NCBI RefSeq assembly: GCF_035594125.1
Contig: NC_087158.1
Coordinates: 9,581,178-9,645,177, forward strand
Direction: 5' to 3'
From: Scylla paramamosain
Taxonomy: Eukaryota > Arthropoda > Malacostraca > Decapoda > Portunidae
Length of the DNA stretch: 64,000 bases
A model generated the notes under the pieces. That model saw nothing but the letters and a program-made list of their open reading frames with translations. It searched no databases and was not told the DNA's origin. Position numbers and translations under genes: made by a program. Of this stretch, positions 48,677 to 63,000 are shown one piece after another. Within the stretch, counting starts at the first letter, position 1; the number at the start of each line of letters is the position of its first letter.

Positions 48677-50854
48677 CGTTTTAGTGCTTAACACGCTCAT
48701 AAACACTCAAAATCCATGTCTTTAGAAATGTCGATTCCTTTTACCAAAAAGGGTGCTTTGCATGCATTTTGGTGTTATGACACCTGACAGAAATACACTC
48801 ATTATCCACTTTTTTTTTTGTAATGTTGCTTCTTTATATAGAGTGCTATTCATACTTAGTGTTTTGGTATGAAGGAAGTCCAAAACACTCAATACACGTT
48901 TCTCGTAATGTTTTTTTTTTTTTGTTTCCCCCATGCAGGTTATTTTGCATGCATTTTGACGTTTTTGTACATAACAGGCATGTTTCTTTTCCCCATATAG
49001 GGTGCTTTACATTTCTTTTGGTGTTTTGGTACCTAACACTGTGAAATACACTGAAAATTCACCTTTTTAGTAAAACATTCAAAAGACACGTTTTTGGTAA
49101 TGTTCTTTTATTTTTTGCATATAAGGTGTTTTCCATGATTTTTAGCGTTTTGGTGCGAAGCACGCACATAAACACTCAAAAGACACGTTTCAGGAAATCT
49201 CGTTTCCTTTCCCCATGCTATGCATATGCTATGCAAGCATTTTGGCACCTAACAATATGAAAAAAAAAAACACTCAATATACATGTTTTTTTGGGTAAAA
49301 TTGTTCTGTTTCTTTATAAAGAATGTTATTTAAGCGTTTTAGCGTTTTAGTACCTAAGAAGCTTGAAAAGACTCATGATACATGTTTCTATTAATGTCTT
49401 TTCCTTTCCCTATATATTGTAATTTACATACATTTGTCGTTTTCGTATGTAAAAAGCTCAAAAACACTTAAAACACTTTTTTTTTTTTTTAATATTGTTC
49501 TCTTTCTTTATAGAGGGTGTTTTCATGCGTTTTAGGGTTTTGGTATATATGAAGCTGAAAACACTCAATTTTTTTTCTTTTTTTTTTTTTTCTATTCCCA
49601 TATAGGGTGCTTCCATGATTTTTAACCTTTTCGTGCTTAATACTCTCAAAAACACCCAAAAAGACTGGTGATGTCCTTTCGTTTTTTTATATAGAAGGCT
49701 TTTGCATACATTTTGGGTTTTTGGTGTATAATAATGTTAAAACACTCAGAATACACGTTTTTTGTAGTGTTCTGTTTCTTAATATAGAGTGCTATTCAGG
49801 CGTTTTAGCGCTTTAGTGCCTAAGAAGCTCTAAACTCTTATAATACATGTTTCTGGTATTTTTTTTTCGTTTCCCTATTAATGGATGTTGCCATTTTTCT
49901 ACGTAACAAGCTCAAAAACACTAAAAATGTATAATTTCTTTATGAAGTGTTTTTTTTTTTTTTGTTTTGCATGAGTTTTAGCGTTTTGGTACGTCAGTAT
50001 CTGAAAAACACCTAAAGGAGACGTTTTTGGTGATATTATTTTGTTTTCCTATATAGCCTGCTTTCCATTTCTTTATTAATTTATTTTATTTATTTATTTA
50101 TTCTATTTACTTATTTATTCATTTATTTTTTTTTTCTCGTTTTGGTGCCCAGCACTCTCATAAACGCTCAAAAGACAAGTTACATAAAACCTTGTTTTCC
50201 TCCCCATATATAGTGTTTTACATGTATTTTGGCGTTTTTGTACCTAACAATGTGAAATAGTCAAATTAATATTTTCGGTAATGTTGTTCTTTTCTCCATA
50301 TGGAGTGTTATTCATACGTTTTAACGTTTTGGTACCCAAAAACCTGAAAAACACTCATAATATACGTTTCTCTTAATGTCCTTTCGTCTCCCCATTTAGG
50401 GTATTTTACATGCATTTTGGCGTTTCTGTACGTAAGAAGCTCAAAAACACAAAATAATTTTTTTTTTGTTAATATTATTGTGTTTCTCCATAAATGCTTT
50501 TTTGCTTGCGTTTGCGCTTTGGCACGTAAGCAGCTGAAAAACACTCAAAAGACACATTTTTGGTAATGTTGTGTGTTCCCATATAGAGTGTTTTCTATGC
50601 TTTTTAGCGTTTTGGTGCCTAGAACGCTTATACACTTTCAAAACACATGTTTCTGGAAATTGTCTTTTCATTTCCCCATAGAGGATGTTTTGCGTGCATT
50701 TTGGGGGTTTTGTTTTTAACAATGTCAAATACGCTCAAAACATACGTTTTGGGTAATGTTCTGTTTTTCCATATAGAGTGTTATTTATACATTTCGTTTC
50801 CTCATACAGTTTAATTTCTGAGTTTTGGCGTTTTTCTACTTAAGGGTGTTTTAT
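48190..50854 (-). repeat. 96-bp satellite HOR array, minus orientation
   Basis: Starts with a D monomer and continues in reverse order. It contains a T33 expansion at 48,642-48,674 (E-monomer poly(A) site) and a (TTTA)n stretch at 50,080-50,132. Confidence 0.93.
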
Positions 50855-51535
50855 AATAGGTAATCCCATGTTAAATTGCCAATGTTCAACGTGAATCTCC
50901 TCCCTTATTTTATTAACCAAATTCTTTAATAAAAAAAAAAAAAAAATCAGGAAGGATAGGAGAACAATGTTTGCTATCGTTTTCTCTTGTAGGATAATTT
51001 TTTGTTTTGTCCGATGGAAAAAAAAGTAAAACTAATTCGGATTTTCAAATATTTGTCAAAAATCAAAATCAACTAAAAAAAAAAAAAAAAAAAATTCGAT
51101 AGCAAAGTTTGTTCGTCTTTCGTAGTTTCATAAGCTGCAATAACCCATATATGTGTAACATTAATAACAACGTAGGAGATGATTTTTATATGCCAAAATT
51201 CACCATTTTGAGATACGACGTCATAAAATTTAAGGGGTATCTTTAATTTACCTATTGCAGTTAGGGACTTGAAATGCACATGATGTATACATCAGAATAT
51301 GTTCAAAAAGCAGATATAGTTTAATTTAGTTACTACGATTAATTTTGTACATAGGCCAAAAGTGATTAATGATTTCATTCGGGGGAAAAGAATGTTGTTA
51401 TGTTTTGTCATATTTATAATTAAAAACCCGTGCTTCACTGTTTAAAATTAAGTAAAATATTTATTAAAAATATATCTGATGCAAATACATTGATTATTTT
51501 CTGGATTTACGAAAAAAAAAAAAAATTATGTATTT
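50855..51535 (+). repeat. dispersed non-coding repeat with internal hairpin, copy 2
   Basis: Second copy of the repeat at 20,889-21,420, same strand. It retains a middle section (about 51,140-51,275) lost from copy 1. The hairpin arms are GAACAATGTTTGCTATCG near 50,970 and CGATAGCAAAGTTTGTTC near 51,096. It is embedded in minus-oriented satellite. Confidence 0.72.
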
Positions 51536-51864
51536 TTATTTTTCGTACATAAATCTAATAAATTCTAAACTCTTCTGTTCTCCAATGTTGTACGCAAATA
51601 GAGAGCCGTAAATTTTCAAAGTACACTAAGGAAAAACGGATATATCAGAAAAGTATGGGAAGGAAGGGAAAAAAAAAAAAAATCATACACGTCTCGCGGT
51701 GGGTGAAACTGTGGAATTTCATGACGAAGACCTCATTGCATAATGGGTAAACTTGTTTTTTTCTTTTTTTTTTAAATGTTGCATATATAAAAAGAAGCGG
51801 AAAAATGCAAAAAAATTACAAAAGAAAAAAATAAAAATTTTCTTTAGGTACAGATCCTGAGCAC
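51536..51864. other. unassigned AT-rich sequence
   Basis: Follows the dispersed repeat and may be its distal part, or a separate insertion. No ORF, terminal repeat or known motif seen. Satellite resumes at about 51,865 (CCATAAGCTCAAAAACACTC). Confidence 0.5.
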
Positions 51865-53733
51865 CCCCATAAGCTCAAAAACACTCAATATACCTTTTTT
51901 GGTAATATAATTGTTTCTACAAAACATTAGTTTTGCGTTTTGGTACGTAAATAGCTCAAAAACTCTGAAAAGAGACGTTTTTGGTAATTTTGTATATTTT
52001 TTTTCCATATTGGGTTTTTTTCATTGCTTTAGTGTTATTGTGCTTAGCACTCTCATAAATACTGAAAATACACATTTTTGTAAATCTCTTTTCCTTTCCC
52101 AATAAAAGATATTTTGAGTGCATATTGGCATTTTAGTATCTAACAATGTTAATTAGAGTCAAAACACATGTTTTTGATATTGCTTTTTTTCATTCCTATA
52201 CAGTGCTATCTATTCATCCGTTTTCGAGTTTTGCTACATAAAAGGCTCAAAAAAATTCATAATACACGTTTTTTGTAAGGTCCTTTCATTTCCCCATATA
52301 CCGTACTTTCAATATATTTTGGCGTTTATGTACGCAACAAGCTCTTAAAAATACTTAAACATTTCAACACTAAAAAAATACACGTTTTTGGTAAAGTTGT
52401 GTTTCTCCATAAAGGGTGTCTTGCACGGATTTTAGCATTTTGGTAAGTAGCTCATAAACATTCAAAAGACACGTTTTTGGTAATGTTGTTTTGTTTTCCA
52501 TATATGGTGATTTCCATGCTTTTTAGCGTTTTGGTGCCTAACACTTTGAAAAACACTTAAAAAACACGTTTCTGGTAATGTCGCTTGGTTTTCCAATATA
52601 GGGGGTTTTTATTCATTTCGGCGTTTTGGTACCTAACAATCTGAAAAACCCTCAAAATGCAGGTTTTTCGTAATGCTGATCTTGTTCTCCATAGAGAGTG
52701 CTGTTCGTGCATTTTTATATTTTAGTACCTAAGAAGCGCTAAAACTCTCATAATACGCGTTTTTCATAATGTTTTTTTTCTCGTTTTTTAATAAAGGGTA
52801 CTTTGCTGAAAAACAATCAAAATACTTAATTTTGGTAATGTTATTCTGTTTAGCTATAGATTGTATTCTGTATGCGTTTTATCGTTTTGGTACATAAGAA
52901 GTACAAAAACATTCAAAAGACACGTTTTTCGTAATGTTCTTTTTGTATTTCCATATATGGTGAAGTCCATGCTTTTAAGCATTATGATTACTAGCACGCT
53001 CAAAAACAATGAAATGAAACAATTCTGGTAATGTTGTTTGGTTTCTTCAGACAGGATACTTTACATGGACGATGGCGTTTTGGTACCTAACAACGTGGAA
53101 AAAACACTTAAAATACATGTTTTAGGTAATGTTATTCTTCTTTTTTTTTTTTTTTTCATATTGAGTGCTATTCATAGGGTTTAGGTTTTTGATACCTAAG
53201 AAGCTTAAAAACCCTAATAAAAATCGTTTATCGTAATGTCTTTTTCTTTCCCAATTTTACCAGTTTTTGGTAATCTTGCTTTGTTTTCCCGTATAGGGTG
53301 TTATCAATCCTTTTTACCGTTTTTTGCCTATCACGCTCATAGACATAAGACAAGATTCTAGAAATGTCGTCTCCTTTTTCCACAGAGGGTGCAATGCATG
53401 TATTTTCACGATTTGGTGCTTAACAATGTAAAAAACACTCAAAATACACCTTTTTTTTGCTAATATTGACATGTTTCTCTATATCTAATGCTATTTATGG
53501 TTTTAAAAGTTTTGATAACTAAGAAGCCTAAAAACACATGATAGACGTATTCGTAATATCTTTTCGTTTCCCTATTTATTTTTCTCATGCATTTTGTTTG
53601 CATGTATTTTGCATGCATTTTTTTTTATACATAAAATCTCAATAACACTCAAAATTTACATTTTTTGGTAAAGTTATTGTGATTCTTCATAAAGGGCATT
53701 TTACCAGCTTTTTAGCGTATTGGTACGCATTAA
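51865..53733 (-). repeat. 96-bp satellite HOR array, minus orientation
   Basis: Diverged A-E monomers in reverse order, ending in an A monomer (TTTTTAGCGTATTGGTACG). 53,734-53,777 is 44 bp of unassigned sequence before the LINE. Confidence 0.9.
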
Positions 53734-53777
53734 GTCAGAGATCTCCATACTTTGGAGGAGGCAGTAGACACCTGCTG

Positions 53778-56700
53778 AAACGATAATTACTCCCAGTGAG
53801 GTCTAAAGCACTGTTCAGGGGGTGCTGTGAACTTATCATTAAACCCAGCTGTGACCTCACTGAACGTTTCCCTTTGTGTCTCACAACACAAGGGGGCAGT
53901 CACAGTCTGCCCTCTAAAGACAACTCTCTTCCTCCACACAAAACTACAAGCACCTAATAACACACACACCCTTCACTCAAAAATTTTAAAATCATCATGG
54001 CGACTCCTACACCAGCCTCGGAGTCCCCATCTGGGGAGGGGGACCATAAATGTCCCCAGGTCGGACTGCCTTTCTGTCGACGACCCTAAGTGTCTTGACA
54101 CCCCCTCAACTTTTTCTTCATTAACTTCTGCAATATTCGCGCGCGGTCTAAGATCTAATTTTCAATCTGTAGAACACCACCTCTCCTTTTCTAAACCTCA
54201 TCTTCTTTTCCTCACTGAAACTCAGGTGTCTGATTCAACTGACAGTAGCCCCTTTTCTGTTCCCTCCTACTTTCTCTATCCTCGTTTTCGATCCAAAGCT
54301 GGATGCTGCGTTTATGTGCGCAATGACTTAACCTGCTCTCGTGCCCACGCTCTTGAATCTTCCGAGTTTTCCCACCATCTGGCTACGACTACAGAGTCAC
54401 TCTCATACTAAATTTGTCTGTGCTGTATACCTCTCACCTAACTCCTCTGACTATAAGAAATTCTTTGACTACTTAACTTCCAAAGTGGAGCACATTCTGA
54501 CCCTCTTCCCTTTTGCAGAGATCTCCATTCTTGGAGATTTCAATGTTCACCACCAGCTTTGGCTTTCCTCTCCCTTCACTGACCATCCTGGTGAACTAGC
54601 CTACAACTTTGCTATCCTCCATGACCTAGAGCAATTGGTGCAACACCCTACTCGTATTCCTGACCGTCTTGGAGATACGCGCAACATTCTTGACCTTTTC
54701 CTGACCTCTAATCCTTCTGCTTATGCTGTCACCCTTTCTTCTCCGTTGGGCTCCTCCGATCACAATCTCATATCTTTATCTTTTCCTATCACTCCAATCC
54801 CTCCTCAGGATCCCCCTAAGCGAAGGTGCCTCTGGCGTTTTGCCTCTGCTAATTGGGGGGACCTGAGGAGGCATTTTGCTGATTTTCCTTGGAATGACTA
54901 CTGCTTCCGTGTCAGAGACCCGTCTTTGTGTGCTGAGCGCATAACAGAGGTGATAGTGTCTGGCATGGAGGCATACATTCCTCACTCTTTTTCTCGTCCT
55001 AAACCTTCTAAACCTTGGTTTAACACAGCTTGTTCTCATGCTATACATGATAGAGAGGTGGCCCACAAAAGATACTTAAGCCTTCCATCACCAGAATCTC
55101 ATGCACTTTATATTTCTGCCAAGAACCATGCCAAGTCTGTTCTCCAACTAGCCAAAAACTCCTTCATTAACAGAAAATGTCAAAACCTTTCAAGATCTAA
55201 CTCCCCTCGTGATTTCTGGCATCTAGCCAAAAAATATCTCCAATAACTTTGCTTCTCCTTCTTTCCCTCCTCTATTTCAACCAGATGGCACCACTGCTAT
55301 CACATCTATTTCTAAAGCTGAACTCTTTGCTCAAACCTTTGCTAAAAACGCTACCTTGGACGATTCTGGGCTTGTTCCTCCCTCTCCTCGAACCTCTGAC
55401 TATTTCATGCCACCTATTAAAATTCTTCGTAATGATGTTTTCCATGCCCTCGCTGGCCTAAACCTTCGGAAGGCTTATGGACCTGATGGGGTCCCTCCTA
55501 TTGTTCTCCGAAACTGTGCCTCCGTGCTTGCACCTTGCCTAGTCAAACTCTTTCAGCTCTGTCTGTCAACATCTACCTTTCCTTCTTGCTGGAAGTTTGC
55601 CTACATTCAACCTGTTCCTAAAAAGGATGACCGTTCTAATCCCTCAAACTACCGTCCTATTGCTTTAATTTCCTGCCTATCTAAAGTTTTTTAATCTATC
55701 CTCAACAGGAAGATTCTTAAACAGTTCTTCACAACCTTCTATCTGATCGCCAGTATGGGTTCCGTCAAGGCCGCTCTACTGGTGATCTTCTGGCTTTCCT
55801 TACTGAGTCTTGGTTATCCTCTTTTAGAGATTTTGGTGAAACTTTTGCTGTTGCCTTGGACATATCAAAAGCTTTTGATAGAGTCTGGCACAAAGCTTTG
55901 ATTTCCAAACTACCCTCCTACGGTTTCTATCCTTCTCTCTGTAACTTCATCTCAAGTTTCCTTTCTGACCGTTCTATTGCTGCTGTGGTAGACGGTCACT
56001 GTTCTTCTCCTAAATCTATTAACAGTGGTGTTCCTCAGGGTTCTGTCCTGTCACCCACTCTCTTCTTATTATTCATTAATGATCTTCTAAACCAAACTTC
56101 TTGTCCTATCCACTCCTACGCTGATAATACCACCCTGCACTTTCCACGTCTTTTCATAGACGTCCAACCCTTCAGGAGGTAAACATATCACGCAGGGAAG
56201 CCACAGAACGCCTGACTTCTGATCTTTCTAAAATTTCTGATTGGGGCAGAGCAAACTTGGTATTGTTCAATGCCTCAAAAACTCAATTCCTCCATCTATC
56301 AACTCGACACAACCTTCCAAACAACTATCCCCTCTTCTTCAATGACACTCAACTGTCCCCTTCTTCTACACTGAACATCCTCGGTCTGTCCTTTACTTAT
56401 AATCTGAACTGGAAACTTCACATCTCATCTCTAGCTGAAACAGCTTCTATGAAGTTAGGTGTTCTGAGACGTCTCCGCCAGTTTTTCTCACCCCCCCCAG
56501 CTGCTAACTCTGTACAAGGGCCTTATCCGTCCATGTGTGGAGTATGCTTCACATGTCTGGGGGGGTTCCACTCATACTGCTGTTCTAGACAGGGTGAAAT
56601 CAAAAGCTTTTCGTCTCATCAACTCCTCTCCTTTAACTGACTGTCTTCAGCCTCTCTCTCACCGCCGCGATGATGCATATCTAGCTGTCTTGTACCGCTA

Positions 56701-57088
56701 TTTTCATGCCAACTGCTCTTCTGATCTTGCTAACTGCATGCCTCCCCTCCTTCCGCGGCCTCGCTGCACAAGACTTTCTTCTTTCTCTCACCCCTATTCT
56801 GTCCACCTCTCTAACGCAAGAGTTAACCAGTATTCTCAATCATTCATCCCTTTCTCTGGTAAACTCTGGAACTCCCTGCCTGTTTCTGTATTTCCACCTT
56901 CCTATGACTTGAATTCCTTCAAGAGGGAGGTTTCAGGACACTTATCCATCAATTTTTGACCTCTGCTTTGGCCCTTTTATGGGACTGTCATTTCCGTGGG
57001 CATATTTTTTTATTAGATTTTTGTTGCCCTTGGCCAGTGTCCTTCTTACATAAAAAAAAGTAAAAAAAAAAAAAAAAAAGAAAAAAAA
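53778..57088 (+). mobile_element. LINE family 1, copy D: nearly full-length, plus strand
   Basis: Begins AAACGATAATTACTCCCAGT, the same 5' end as copy A, and ends with the 3' UTR (TTGCCCTTGGCCAGTGTCCT) and an A-rich tail interrupted by G. Left-flanking satellite stops in monomer A and right-flanking satellite starts at monomer D, so one E monomer is missing at the insertion point. Confidence 0.93.
53997..56959 (+). pseudogene. endonuclease-reverse transcriptase ORF of LINE copy D, disrupted
   Basis: ATG at 53,997 reads MATPTPASESPS, then a one-base gain near 54,036 shifts frame. The endonuclease core ([30 protein letters not shown]) is open from about 54,380 to 55,243. RT: AYGPDGVPPIVLRNCASVLA, KVF then TAA at 55,691, a 4-bp deletion near 55,725, DISKAFDRVWHKALISKLPS, and GVPQGSVLSPTLFLLFINDL. 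Motif C reads SYADNTTLH (56,117-56,128), the second catalytic Asp being Asn. Thumb and C terminus (56,257-56,959) have two more shifts. The protein would have nicked target DNA and primed reverse transcription. This copy cannot. Confidence 0.9.
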
Positions 57089-60000
57089 CAAGCTCGTAAA
57101 CACTTAAAAGAAACATTTTTGGGAATGTCGTTTCTTTTAATCATATGGGGTATTTTGTCTACATTTTTAAATTGTGGTACCTAACAAAGTGAAATATACT
57201 GAAAATACACCTTTTTAGAAATTTTGTTCTGTTTCTCCATAAAGAGTGGTATTCATGCGTTTTCGCGTTTTGGTATCTAAGCTCAAAAACACACATAATA
57301 CACGGTTATCATTATGCCTTCGTTTCCACATATAGGGTACTTTGCATGCATTTTGCCGTTACCTGTTTCTAGTAATGAAATGATTTTTTTCAAAAAGGGA
57401 GTTTTAGTATATTTGTACGTAAGTAGCTCAAAAACACACACACACACAAAAAAAAAACTTGTTTTGGTAATTTTGTTTTCTTTTTCTCATATAAGGTGCT
57501 TTCCATGCATTATAGTGTTTTGGTTCCTTACACGCTGAAAAATACTAAAAAGACGTGTAATGTCCCATGGTTGCCCTATATAGGGTGCTTTGCATGCGTT
57601 TCGGCGTTTTGATACCTAACAAAGTGAAAAACACTAAAAATATTTTGGTATCTAATGAGCTCAAAAACATTCATAATACACGTTTCTCCTAATGTCTTTT
57701 TGTTCCTCCATAGAAGGTACGCTGGATGCGTCTTTGCCATTTTCCACATAAAAGCTGAAAAAACACTCAAAATACACGTTTTTAATAAAGTTAATGTGTT
57801 TCTCTATAAAAGGTATTTTGCATGTGTTTTAGCGTTCTGGTAAGTAGCTCAAAAAACTCGTTTTTGGTGATGTTTTCTTTTCACATATAGGGTACTTTCT
57901 ACGCTATTTAGAGTTTTTCTGCCCAACACTCTCATAGAAAACTAAAAGACACTTTTCTGAAAATGTCGATTTCTTTCACCATATTTCGTGCTTTGTACGC
58001 ATTTTGGCTTTTTGGTACCTAACTGTATGAAATATTCTGAAAAAAAGACACGTTTTTCGGTAACGTTACTCTTTTTTCATATAAAGTGCTATTCATGCAT
58101 TTTAGCATTTTATTATCTAAGAAGTTCATAATATACGTGTCTCCTAATGTTCTTTCGTTTCCTTTTATGGTGTAAAGTGTATAGGTCATTTTTGCTTTTT
58201 TGTTCGTAGTAAGCTACGAACAAAACAATGTTATTTTTTTCTCTATTACGTGTTTTTTCCGTGCGTTTTTGCTTTTTCGCACATAAGTTGAAAAACACTC
58301 AAAGGTATTTTTTACCCCAAAAAAATTACCAAAAAATTATTTTGGTAATGTGTTTTTTTTCCCATTTATTGTGTTTTTGCATGTTTTTCAGTGTTTTGGT
58401 GCCTAGCATGCACAAAAACCTTCAGAATATACGTATCTTGTAATGTCGTTTTTTTTCCCCATACAAGGGGATTTGCATGCATTTTGGCGAGTTGGTACCT
58501 AACAATGTGAAAAACACTTGAAATACACAATTTTAGTAATGTTGCTTTGTTTTTCCATATCAAGGGCTTTTAAGGATTTTTCTTGTTTTCCTACATAAAA
58601 AGCTCAAAATCGCTTATGATGAAGGTTTCTCGTAATGTCTTTGGGTTTCAGTATTTAGTGTATTTTCAGTGCAATTGGCTGTTTTTGTACGTAACAAGGT
58701 CAAAAACATTCAAAATAGTTAAATTTAAAATCTTATTCTGTTTCTCCATATAGAGTGTTTTGCATGCGTATTAGCGTTTTGGTACGTAATAAGCTTAAAA
58801 ACACTTAAAAGACATATTTTTGATTATGTTCTTTTTAGCGTTTTCGTGCCAAACACGCAAAAACACTCAAAAGATACGTTTCTTGCAATGTCGTTTCGTT
58901 TCCCCTTATGCATGTATTTTTAGTGTTTTGCTGTCACTGTGAAAACTACCTAAAATACACATTTTTGGTAATGTTGTTCTGTTTCTCCCTATAGAATGCC
59001 ATTGAAGCGTTTTTCGTGTTTTTGAACCTAAGATGAAAAACACTTATAATACGTTTAGCGTAAAAACTTTTTGTTTCACCATACAGGGTATTTTGCATAC
59101 ATTTCGGCGTTTTCAACGTAACAAGTTAAAAAACACCCAGAATACTTGTTGTTGGTAATGTTATTCTGTTTTAGCCATATAGGATGTTTTAAATGACTTT
59201 TAGAGTAAAATAAAAAAAAAAAACACTCAAAAGACACGTTTTTCATAATGTTGTTTTGTACTTCCATATAGGGTGATTTCCATGCTTTTTATCGCTGTAG
59301 TACCTAATACGCTAAAAAACACCCAAAAGACACGTTTCTGGTAATGTCGTTTTGTTTCCCATTAAAAGAACTTTACATACATTTTGACGTTTTGGTACCT
59401 AAAATTGTGAAAAAAAAAAAAAAAATCAGTATGAACCTTCACGGTAATGTTGTTCTGTTTCTCCATATAGAGCGCTATTCATGCGCTTTAGCATTTTCGT
59501 ACCTAATAAGTTAAAAAAAAAAACTCATACTACACGTTTCTCGTAATGTCTTTTAGTTTCTTCATATAGAATGCTTTCTATACATTTTGGAATTTCTCTC
59601 CGTAATAAGCTCTAAAACAGTCAAAATAGACGTTTCTTTATAAAACTATTGTATTTCTCCGTAAAGAGTATTTTGCAAGCGTTTTATTTTTTTTTCGTAC
59701 GTAAATAGCTGAAAAACACTCAAAAGACACGTTTTTGGTAATGTTGTTTTCTTTTCCCATATAGGGTGCTTTCCTTGCCTTTTAGCATTTTTGTGCCAAG
59801 CACGCTCGTAAACACTAAAAAATACGTTTCTTGAAATCTCGTTTCCTTTCCACATATAGTGTGGAAAGGAAACATATAGTGTGGCATTTTTGCTATCTAA
59901 CAATGTGAAATACACGTTTTTCGTAAAGTAGTTTTGTTTCCACATATGCTTTGCTATTCATTCATGCATTTCGGCGGTTACTTACCTAAGAAGTTCAATA

Positions 60001-63000
60001 AAACTCATGATACACGTATCTCGCAATGTCTTTTCCTTTCATCATATAGAGTACTTTGCATTTATTTTTTGCGTTCTTTTACGTATCAAGCTCAAAAAAA
60101 CTAAAATCAATTATTTTCATTTTCTTCATAAAGGTTGTTTTGCAAATATTTTAGCGTTTAGGTACGTAAGTAGCTTAAAAATTCGTAAAAGAGTCGTTTT
60201 TTAATGTTGTTTTCTTTACCCATGCCTTTTTCTTTCCATGCCTTTTTATCGTTTTGTCCCTAACCCTTTCTTAAACACTAAAAAGCCACGTTTTGGGAAA
60301 TTTCACTTCCTTTCCCCAAATAGGGTGCTTTGCACCTTATACATAATAATGTGAAGTACACTGAAAAGAAACGTATTTAGCGTTTTAGTATCTAAGCTTA
60401 AAAACAGTCACAATACACGTTTATCGTAATATTTTTTTCGTTTCCCCTTATAGGGTGCTTTGCATGCGTTTTTGGAGTTTTGGTACCTAACAATGTGAAA
60501 TACACTAAAAGGACACGTTTTCTTGGTAACGTTGTTCTATTTCTCCATCTGAAGTGTTATTCATGCGTTTTAGCATTTTAGTATCTAAGAAGCTGAAAAA
60601 ACAGTCATGATACACGTTTCTTTTAATGTCTTTTTGTTTTCCCATATCGATTACTTTGCATGCATTTTTGCCGTTTTTATAGGTAAAGGCTCAATAACAA
60701 TCAAAATACATGTTTTTGATAATGTTCTTGTGTTTCTCCATAAAGGCTGTTTTGCATGCGTTTTAGCGTTTTGGTATGTTAAATAGCTGAAAAAACATAC
60801 AAAAGTCTCGTTTGTGGTAAAACAATTTTGTTTTCACATATAAAGTGTTTTCCATGCTTTATAGAGTGTTAATGCCTAACACGGTCATGAACACTCAAAA
60901 GACTTGTTTCTGGAAATGTTTCTTCGTTTCCCCATATGGCGTGCTTTCCATGCATTTTGGCGCTTTTGTACCTGAATATGTAAAAAATTCTCAAAATACA
61001 CGTTTTTAGTAATGTGGTTCTGTTTCTTAATTTAGATTGCTATTTTGTGTGCTTTAGCATTTTGATAACTACGAAGCTCAAAAACACACATGGTACGCGT
61101 TTCCCGTAATGTTCCTTCGTTTCCCTATATAGGATACTTGCATGCATTTTTGCGTTTTTGTACGAAACAAGCTGAAAATACTCAAAATTCACGTTTTTCC
61201 CTAAATTGTGTTTTGCCAGCGTTTCATCGTTTTTGTACGTAACTACCTCAAAACACTCAAAAGACACGTTTTTGGTATTTTGTTTGGTTTTCCCATATAG
61301 TATGCTTTTCATGCTTTTTAGTGTTTGCTTCTTAACACGCTCATGAACACTTAAAAGACACGGTTATGGATATGTCATTTCTTATAACAATATACGGTGT
61401 TTTATCTGCTTGTCGGCGTTTTGCTACCTAACATTGTGAAATACACGTTTTTTGGTAATGTTTTTCTCTCTCTGTATGGAGTGCGATTCATGAGTTTTTG
61501 CGTTTTTTTTTTTTATCTAAGGAGCTCAAAAAACACTCATATCACACGTTTCTCGTAATATCTTTTCATTTCCAATATGGAGTACTTTCCATGGATTTTA
61601 TCATTTTTCTACGTAAGAAGCTCAAAAACATTGAAAGTATTTGTTTTTGGTAATGCTATTCTGTGGTGTTTTCCATTCGTTTTAGAGTTCTGGTACATAA
61701 GTAGGTAAAAAATACTGGAAATATACGTTTTTGATAATGTTACTTTGTTTTCACATATAGGTTGCTTTCCATGCTTTTCAACGATATTGTGCCTAGCACA
61801 CTCATAATTACACAAAATACGTTTTTCTGGAAATCTCGTTTCCACTCTACATGTAGGGTGCTTTGTTTGCATTTTGGCGGTTTGGTACTTATAAATGTAA
61901 AATACATTTTAAACACGTACAATTTTTTGGTAATTTTCTGTTTCTCCATATAGAGTGCTATTCATGCGTTTAGGAGTTTTGTTACCTAAGATGCTCAAAA
62001 ACACTAATAATACACTTTTCCCATAATGTTTTTTTTTTGTTTCCCAACATAGGTTTTTTTCTTTGAATTTTGACATTTTTGTACGTAACAAACTCAAAAA
62101 CACTGAAAATACTAGTTTTTCTTAAAGTTATTCTGTTTCTCCGTAAAAGGTGTTTTTTGGTACATAAATAGCTCAAACACACAAATGGTAATGTTGTTTT
62201 CTTTTCCCATATAGGGTGCTTTCTATGGTATTCAGCATTTTGGTGCCTAACACGTTGAACACGCAAAAGACACATTTATGGAAATGTCGTTTCCTTTCCC
62301 CATATATGGTGCTTTGCATACATTTTGGCGTTGTGGCACCTAAGTATGTGAAACACTCTCAAAATACTTGGTTTGTTTTGTTTTTCCACAAAGAGTGCTG
62401 TTGACGCGTTTTTGCGTTATTGTAAAAAAATAAATAAATAAATGAAATAAAATAAAATAAATAAAAAACTCTTCATACATGTTATTCGTTATATCTGTGT
62501 CTTTCACGTAGCAAGATCAAAAACACTTAAAATACCTGTTTTTTTTTTTTTTTTTTTTTTTTGTAGTTATTGCGTTTTTCAATAATTGGTGTTTATCATA
62601 CGATTTAGTTTTTTTACATAAGAAGCTTAAAAACACTTAATAGATACGTTTTTGATAATGTTGTTTTCTTTTCCCATATAAGGAGCTTTCCATGATTTTT
62701 AACGTTTTGCTGCCTAGCTCGCTCATAAATACTCAAAAGACACGTTTCTAGATTTTTTTTTCCTCATATTAGGTGCTTTCCATCCTTTTCAGCATTTTGG
62801 TGACTAACATGCAGAAAAATACTCAAAACGTACGTTTCTTGCAATGTCGTTTTGTTTCTCCATATAAGGAAAGCATCTATTTTTGTGTTTTGGTATCTAA
62901 CAATGTTAAAACCACTCAAAATTTACGTTTTTGGTAATGTTCTCTTTATCTACATCAAGTGCTATTAACGTATTTTTCCCGTTTGATACCTAAGAAGCTC

